A stretch of DNA of 9,637 nt from an uncultured Caulobacteraceae bacterium (lineage in GTDB: Bacteria; Pseudomonadota; Alphaproteobacteria; Caulobacterales; TH1-2), in NCBI GenBank assembly GCA_937967425.1, contig CALBST010000312.1, forward strand, positions 1 to 9,637, written 5' to 3'. Below the pieces are notes generated by a model that saw nothing but the letters and a program-made list of their open reading frames with translations, made no database searches and had not been told where the DNA came from. Of this stretch, positions 5,643 to 9,637 are shown one piece after another; the first letter of the stretch is position 1, and every line of letters begins with the position of its first letter. The position numbers were made by a program, and so were the translations under genes.

Positions 5643-7772
5643 TTAGTCCATCAGACGCTGCATCAAATACGTGTACTCGAGCGCGCGGCGGCGGGCGGCT
5701 TCGTTGAGGTTGGCGGCGGCGGCGTGGCCGCCGTCGACGTTCTCGTAATAGAGCACCGGCATGCCGAGTTCCTGCAAGCGCGCGACGTATTTTCGGGCGT
5801 GGCCGGGATGGACGCGGTCGTCTTTCGTTGACGTGACGACGAACGGCACCGGGAAATCATCGCGGCGGCGCAGGTTCTGATACGGCGTGATGGTTTCGAG
5901 GAAGGCGCGTTCTTCCGCGTTCGACGGCGAGCCGTATTCATCGACCCATGACGCGCCGGCGAGCAGCTGGTCGTAGCGCAGCATGTCCAAGAGCGGCACT
6001 TGCACGACGGCGGCGTTGATCATCTCCGGATGCTGATTGAGCATCACGCCCATCAACAAGCCGCCGTTGGAGCCGCCCATGATGCCGAGGCGGCGCGGGC
6101 TGGTGATGCGGCGCTCAACGAGATCGCGTTCGACCGCGTAGAAATCGTCATAGATGACTTGGCGGTTGGTGCGCAGGCCCGCTTGGTGCCAAGCGGGGCC
6201 GAATTCGCCGCCGCCGCGGATGTTGGCCAGCACATAGACGCCGCCGCGATCAAGCCAAAGCTTGCCGACATTGGGCGAATAGGCCGGCGTCATCGAGACC
6301 TGGAAGCCGCCATAAGCGTAGAGCAGCGTTGGGTTCTCGCCGTTGAACGCGACGTCGCGGCGGCGCAGCACGAAATACGGCACGCGCGTGCCATCGGCGC
6401 TCACCGCTTCGAATTGCTCCGAGATGTAGGGCGAAGAGTCGAATTGCGCCGGCAGTGATCGAAGCGCGCGCGCCGTGGTGGCGCGGTTGTCGAGCGCGTA
6501 GACGGTGTCCGGGGTGAGGAAATCCTCGAACACGGCGAACGCCCGGCTTTCCGTCGGCGAAGAACCCGCCATTGTCACGGAGCCATTTTCCGGCAGCGCG
6601 ATCGTCGTCGTGGCCCAGGCATTGCCGTTGCGGGCAATACGCAGCAGGCGGCCGCGCACGTTCTCGTAGCCGGCGACGATGATGGCGTCGCGCGTGATCG
6701 AAACGCCCTCAATCGATTGGCGCGCGTTCGGCGCGAACAGAACGGTGATGTTCGGATTTTCGCTGCCGGTTTCGCTCAGCGGATACGCAATCAGCGCGCC
6801 TTGCGGATGGCCGCGCCATGCTTCTTGCAGCGTCGCGATCAGATAGCCTTGATAGAGGCCTTGGATTGAAGATTTGGCCGGCAGATTGATGCGCTGAGGC
6901 GTTGCGCCGTCGAGGCGATAATTGGTGGACTCAAAGAACGTGTCGGCTTCAACCGCGATCGGTACGCGGCGGCCGTCGGTATCCTGCAAGACGCCGCCGA
7001 AGACGCCGACATCGGTGGGCTGGCCGCGCATCAACTCGGTGGCGGAGGCGAGCGGCGTGCCGCGCGTCCAGCGCTTCACCACGAACGGGTAGCCGCTTTC
7101 AGTCATCGTGCTGGAACCGTTTTCCTGGCCCCAATCGGTGGCGACGAGCAGATTGTTGCGATCAAGCCATGTCACGCCTGACTTCGCTTCCGGCACGACG
7201 AAGCCGTTGGGCACGAAGCTGCGCGTCGCGAGATCGTACTCGCGATATGTGGTTGCGTCCTTGCCGCCATCGGAGAGCGAGACGAGGCAGAGCGTCGTGC
7301 CTTCCAAACAGTCGATGCCCTTGAACACCCAATTGGCGTTTTCGGCGGCGGCGATGGCGTCGATGTCGAGCACGGTTTCCCATTGCGGGTTGCCGTCGCG
7401 TGCAAAAGCGTCGAGCCGTGCGCGGCGATAGATGCCGCGCACGTGGTTCTCGTCCTGCCAAAAATTATAATAGTAACCTTCGAAAATGCCGCCGAGCGGC
7501 AGACGATCGCGGCTCGTCGCGAGTGCGGTGGCGTCCGCCAGCAATTGCGGATAGCGCGGATCGTTCTCAAGCGTCGGTAGCGAGCGCGCGTTTTGCTCTC
7601 GCACCCAAGCCAGCGCGCGTTCACCTTCAACCTCTTCCAGCCAGAGGTAAGGGTCTTCACCGGTCATGGCTATGGATGTCTCCGTGTTGGCGGCGGATGT
7701 GGTCGATGTGCTGGAGCAGGCCGTGATGGCAAGCGCCGAAAGCGCGATGGCGGCGAGAGCGATGATACGCAT
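5643..7772 (-). CDS. Prolyl oligopeptidase family (S9A) serine peptidase, lipoprotein
   Basis: This 709-aa protein starts MRIIALAAIALSALAITAC; ITAC is a lipobox, so C19 should be lipidated, and S20 at +2 favours the outer membrane. A Ser/Thr-rich linker (20-37) follows. The start of the S9 N-terminal propeller domain is DPYLWLEE (40-47), then ALAWVREQN. The C-terminal alpha/beta-hydrolase domain has LLYAYGGF and NIRGGGEFG. Its nucleophile is S568 in GGSNGG, the Asp is within DDRVHP (D651/D652), and the His is H683 in VDGGHAAAANL, so the triad is complete. The family cleaves short peptides, usually after proline, which would be consistent with peptide scavenging in the periplasm or at the cell surface. 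The ATG at 7772 has GAGGGA (complement of 7779-7784) 6 nt upstream. It is transcribed divergently from dapF and ends at a REP-like palindrome. Confidence 0.92.
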   Translation of the reverse strand: MRIIALAAIALSALAITACSSTSTTSAANTETSIAMTGEDPYLWLEEVEGERALAWVREQNARSLPTLENDPRYPQLLADATALATSRDRLPLGGIFEGYYYNFWQDENHVRGIYRRARLDAFARDGNPQWETVLDIDAIAAAENANWVFKGIDCLEGTTLCLVSLSDGGKDATTYREYDLATRSFVPNGFVVPEAKSGVTWLDRNNLLVATDWGQENGSSTMTESGYPFVVKRWTRGTPLASATELMRGQPTDVGVFGGVLQDTDGRRVPIAVEADTFFESTNYRLDGATPQRINLPAKSSIQGLYQGYLIATLQEAWRGHPQGALIAYPLSETGSENPNITVLFAPNARQSIEGVSITRDAIIVAGYENVRGRLLRIARNGNAWATTTIALPENGSVTMAGSSPTESRAFAVFEDFLTPDTVYALDNRATTARALRSLPAQFDSSPYISEQFEAVSADGTRVPYFVLRRRDVAFNGENPTLLYAYGGFQVSMTPAYSPNVGKLWLDRGGVYVLANIRGGGEFGPAWHQAGLRTNRQVIYDDFYAVERDLVERRITSPRRLGIMGGSNGGLLMGVMLNQHPEMINAAVVQVPLLDMLRYDQLLAGASWVDEYGSPSNAEERAFLETITPYQNLRRRDDFPVPFVVTSTKDDRVHPGHARKYVARLQELGMPVLYYENVDGGHAAAANLNEAARRRALEYTYLMQRLMD

Positions 7773-7850
7773 GATTGGTCCCTCAATCCCCGATTTGGCG
7801 CCACCCAAGCAGATTGCGTCCGGTCGGGAAAGGCCTTCACGACGGCTGGG

Positions 7851-7862
7851 GCGCCATGGCGC
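7851..7862. promoter_or_regulatory. Perfect 12-bp palindrome between the peptidase gene and dapF
   Basis: GCGCCATGGCGC reads the same on both strands and lies 30 nt before the dapF start in the 120-bp divergent intergenic region. Its symmetry and position would suit a dimeric regulator, but it also suits chance in GC-rich DNA. No regulator is identified. Confidence 0.25.
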
Positions 7863-7892
7863 GGAACCGCGAAACCCCTTACATTGCCGCTG

Positions 7893-8708
7893 ATGCGCTA
7901 TTTCAAGATGAACGGCTGCGGCAACGACTTCGTCATAATCGACGCGCGGTCGCGCGGCTCGCTGCCGCTATCACAGGCGCAGGCGCAAGCGATCGCCGAC
8001 CGCGAGACCGGCCTCGGCTGCGATCAGGTGATTGCGGTCGAACGTTCGATTCGCGGCGATGCCTATATGCGCATCTGGAACGCCAATGGCGGCGAGGTGG
8101 AGGCGTGCGGGAACGCCACGCGCTGTGTGGCGTGGCTGCTGATGGAAGAAGGCGGCGCCGCGTCACGCAGGATCGAAACGCCGGCGGGCATGCTCTATGC
8201 GGAACGCCGCGGTGAAAAGCAGATCACCGTCGACATGGGTTCGCCGCTCTTGCGCTGGGAGGAGATTCCCCTCTCGCGCGCCATGGACACAACGCGGCTC
8301 GACTTCGAAGCGGGCGGGTTGGGCGAGCCCGGCGCGGTGAGCATGGGCAATCCGCATGTCGTATTCTTCGTCAATGATGTGCGGGCGGTCCCGATCGAAA
8401 GCCTCGGACCGAAGGTGGAGCATGACCCACTGTTCCCGCAGCGTGTGAATGTCGGTTTCGCCGAAGTCCGCACGCCAAACCAAATCCGTCTGCGGACGTG
8501 GGAGCGCGGCACGGGGTTGACCAAAGCGTGCGGCACCGGCGCCTGCGCGGCGGTGGTGGCGGCGCATCGCCAGGGCCGCACCGGCCGGCAGGTGGAAGTG
8601 CTCGTGGACGGCGGTTCACTTGAGATTGAATGGCGCGCGGGCGATGACCGGGTTCTTATGACCGGGCCGATCGAGCTGGAAGGAACGGGGGACTTGCCCG
8701 CCACATGA
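7893..8708 (+). CDS. dapF: Diaminopimelate epimerase
   Basis: A 271-aa enzyme that interconverts LL- and meso-diaminopimelate, the penultimate step to lysine and the source of the peptidoglycan cross-linking residue. It acts in the cytoplasm and needs no cofactor. The start MRYFKMNGCGNDF is typical, with N11 in GNDF. The two catalytic cysteines are C72 in EACGNATRC and C213 in KACGTGACAA, the usual acid/base pair (E. coli C73 and C217), and MGNPH lies near 151-155. Length is normal. The ATG at 7893 is chosen because it begins the conserved N-terminus; no SD precedes it, and TTACAT at 7879-7884 is a conceivable -10 for a leaderless mRNA. The gene ends in ATGA, overlapping the next start. Confidence 0.97.
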   Translation: MRYFKMNGCGNDFVIIDARSRGSLPLSQAQAQAIADRETGLGCDQVIAVERSIRGDAYMRIWNANGGEVEACGNATRCVAWLLMEEGGAASRRIETPAGMLYAERRGEKQITVDMGSPLLRWEEIPLSRAMDTTRLDFEAGGLGEPGAVSMGNPHVVFFVNDVRAVPIESLGPKVEHDPLFPQRVNVGFAEVRTPNQIRLRTWERGTGLTKACGTGACAAVVAAHRQGRTGRQVEVLVDGGSLEIEWRAGDDRVLMTGPIELEGTGDLPAT

Positions 8709-9130
8709 GACGAGCCGCCGCCTCTCTGCTGTTTGTCGCCGCCTGCGCCACCTCGCCCTCCGACAGGTCGCCGGAGGAGCAATTGCGCGGTTGCTGGATC
8801 AACCGCGATGTCGGCGCCACCACCATGCGCTGGCTGCCGGACCGCACCCGGCCGGAGGTTCTGGCTGGCTCGCGGCTGGTTTATCGCCAAGTCGGTTCGC
8901 CGATTTCCACGCGCTACACGCTGGAGCCATCCGATCAGGGCCATTCGTTGTGCGAACTCGGCGCCGATGGCGCGGCGACCAGATGCTGGCGGGTGGCGCG
9001 CGGCGAAGGCGGCTCGCTCGAAGGCGGACGGGTGTTCATCGACTCGCACGGCGAACGTCTGCGCATTGCGGTCGTTGGCGATGGGCCTGAGCGCGTGATT
9101 TTTCAGGGCCGCAGGGACGGCTGCGATTGA
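8705..9130 (+). CDS. Small predicted lipoprotein encoded with dapF
   Basis: This 141-aa protein has a very short signal, MRRAAASLLFVAAC, with lipobox VAAC and lipidated C14. The mature part carries four more cysteines (30, 83, 94, 140), enough for two disulfides, and reads as a small beta-rich domain: RGCWINRD, TRYTLEPSDQGHSLCEL, RCWRVA, GGRVFIDSHGERLRIAVVGDG, VIFQGRRDGC. I recognise no enzyme motif and no named family. Its ATG overlaps the dapF stop (ATGA, 8705-8708), and its own TGA overlaps the next start, so translation is probably coupled. An envelope role is suggested by the lipid anchor and by the coupling with a peptidoglycan-precursor enzyme, but this is inference. Confidence 0.85.
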   Translation: MRRAAASLLFVAACATSPSDRSPEEQLRGCWINRDVGATTMRWLPDRTRPEVLAGSRLVYRQVGSPISTRYTLEPSDQGHSLCELGADGAATRCWRVARGEGGSLEGGRVFIDSHGERLRIAVVGDGPERVIFQGRRDGCD

Positions 9131-9637
9131 TCACCGGCCTTGACCATGTCGTGATCGCCACGCGCGACATCGCGGCAGGCGTGGCGGCCTATGAGACTTT
9201 GCTCGGCGCTAAGGCGAGGCCGGTCGTAACGCGAGATGACGTGGCGAACGCGCTTGTTGTCACCAGCAATCTGACGGTTGAGTTGATGGCGCCGGCTGGG
9301 CCGGGCGCTACACGTTTACAGGCGGCGCTCGATGACGGCGGCGAGGGACTCAAGAGTCTGGTTTTCGCAACGTCTAGTATCGAGCGCCTGCACACACGCT
9401 TTCAGCGCGTTGGTTTGGAGCCAGAAGACATTGTGCGCCGGGATGAGGCGCAGAGCTTTCGTGCCAGCACTGAACGCACGAACGGTGCGAGACTGTTCTT
9501 CATGGAGCGCGCCGAGCGGATGGCGACAGACACCAGCGTGCTCGGGTTGGATCATGTCGTCGTCCGCACGTCGGACACCGAGCGCGCGGCTGCGCTTTAC
9601 GGCGCGCGGCTTGGGCTGGATATGCGGCTGGATCGCG
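9127..9637 (+). CDS. Two-domain VOC (glyoxalase/dioxygenase fold) protein, 3' end outside the window
   Basis: 170 codons are present and the frame runs open past the right edge. The protein begins LITGLDHVVIATRDIAAGVAAYETLLG, a typical first beta-alpha unit of a VOC domain with H7 in the metal-ligand position. A second copy begins at about residue 139: LGLDHVVVRTSDTERAAALYGARLGL, with H143. Between them lie LTVELMAPAG and GARLFFMERAE, strands that often carry the ligand Glu. VOC proteins include glyoxalase I, extradiol dioxygenases and resistance proteins; the reaction here cannot be told. The start is TTG at 9127, sharing TTGA with the preceding stop; no in-frame ATG precedes the conserved strand. 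It is the third gene of the dapF group. Confidence 0.88.
   Translation, partial: MITGLDHVVIATRDIAAGVAAYETLLGAKARPVVTRDDVANALVVTSNLTVELMAPAGPGATRLQAALDDGGEGLKSLVFATSSIERLHTRFQRVGLEPEDIVRRDEAQSFRASTERTNGARLFFMERAERMATDTSVLGLDHVVVRTSDTERAAALYGARLGLDMRLDR

Noticed and set aside
7860..7871. CGCGG-AA-CCGCG inverted repeat before dapF
   Set aside because: A two-base loop cannot form a normal hairpin, and such short GC repeats are expected by chance here.
7593..7892. Upstream extension of dapF to an earlier start
   Set aside because: The conserved DapF N-terminus starts at 7893; the extension would run antisense through the peptidase signal-peptide region.

Overview
The window is 9.6 kb of GC-rich, gene-dense chromosomal DNA. 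It most likely comes from an alphaproteobacterium, perhaps near the Caulobacterales/Hyphomonadaceae. This rests on codon use strongly biased to G/C at third positions, several starts with little or no Shine-Dalgarno sequence, an OxyR of the alphaproteobacterial type, a histidine kinase with the HELRTPLNAVIGYAE signature, and an outer-membrane-type lipoprotein S9 peptidase. The taxonomy is inference. I see no phage, transposon, CRISPR, tRNA or rRNA; the content looks like core and housekeeping genes with a few uncharacterised ones.

Layout. Bases 1-203 are a non-coding leader, or possibly the unseen end of an upstream gene, with a hairpin. Gene 1 (+, 204-617) is a small exported Cys-rich protein. 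It converges on an L-2-hydroxyglutarate oxidase-type flavoprotein (-, 614-1714), and the two stop codons share one CTAG. A membrane histidine kinase (+, 1844-3214) is divergent from the flavoprotein. A REP-like palindrome follows, then oxyR (+, 3396-4310), whose start codon overlaps a candidate OxyR half-site. oxyR converges on a small DUF1475-like membrane protein (-, 4307-4645), again with overlapping stops. An unrecognised 166-aa protein (-, 4869-5369) follows. Next is a 270-bp intergenic stretch packed with palindromes, including a second REP-like element. A large prolyl-oligopeptidase-family lipoprotein (-, 5643-7772) comes next. Divergent from it is a tightly overlapping group: dapF (+, 7893-8708), a small lipoprotein (+, 8705-9130), and a two-domain VOC/glyoxalase-fold protein (+, 9127 to beyond the window).

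How the genes fit together. The clearest functional unit is the dapF-lipoprotein-VOC group, joined by two 4-nt start/stop overlaps (ATGA and TTGA), which implies co-transcription and translational coupling. DapF makes meso-diaminopimelate for lysine and peptidoglycan; the roles of its two partners are unknown. oxyR keeps both redox cysteines, but no catalase or peroxiredoxin gene is visible beside it. The kinase has no partner response regulator in view. I do not see a new defence or mobile system here. The most unusual items are the candidate OxyR operator over its own start codon, the palindrome-dense intergenic region, and the coupled dapF neighbourhood.
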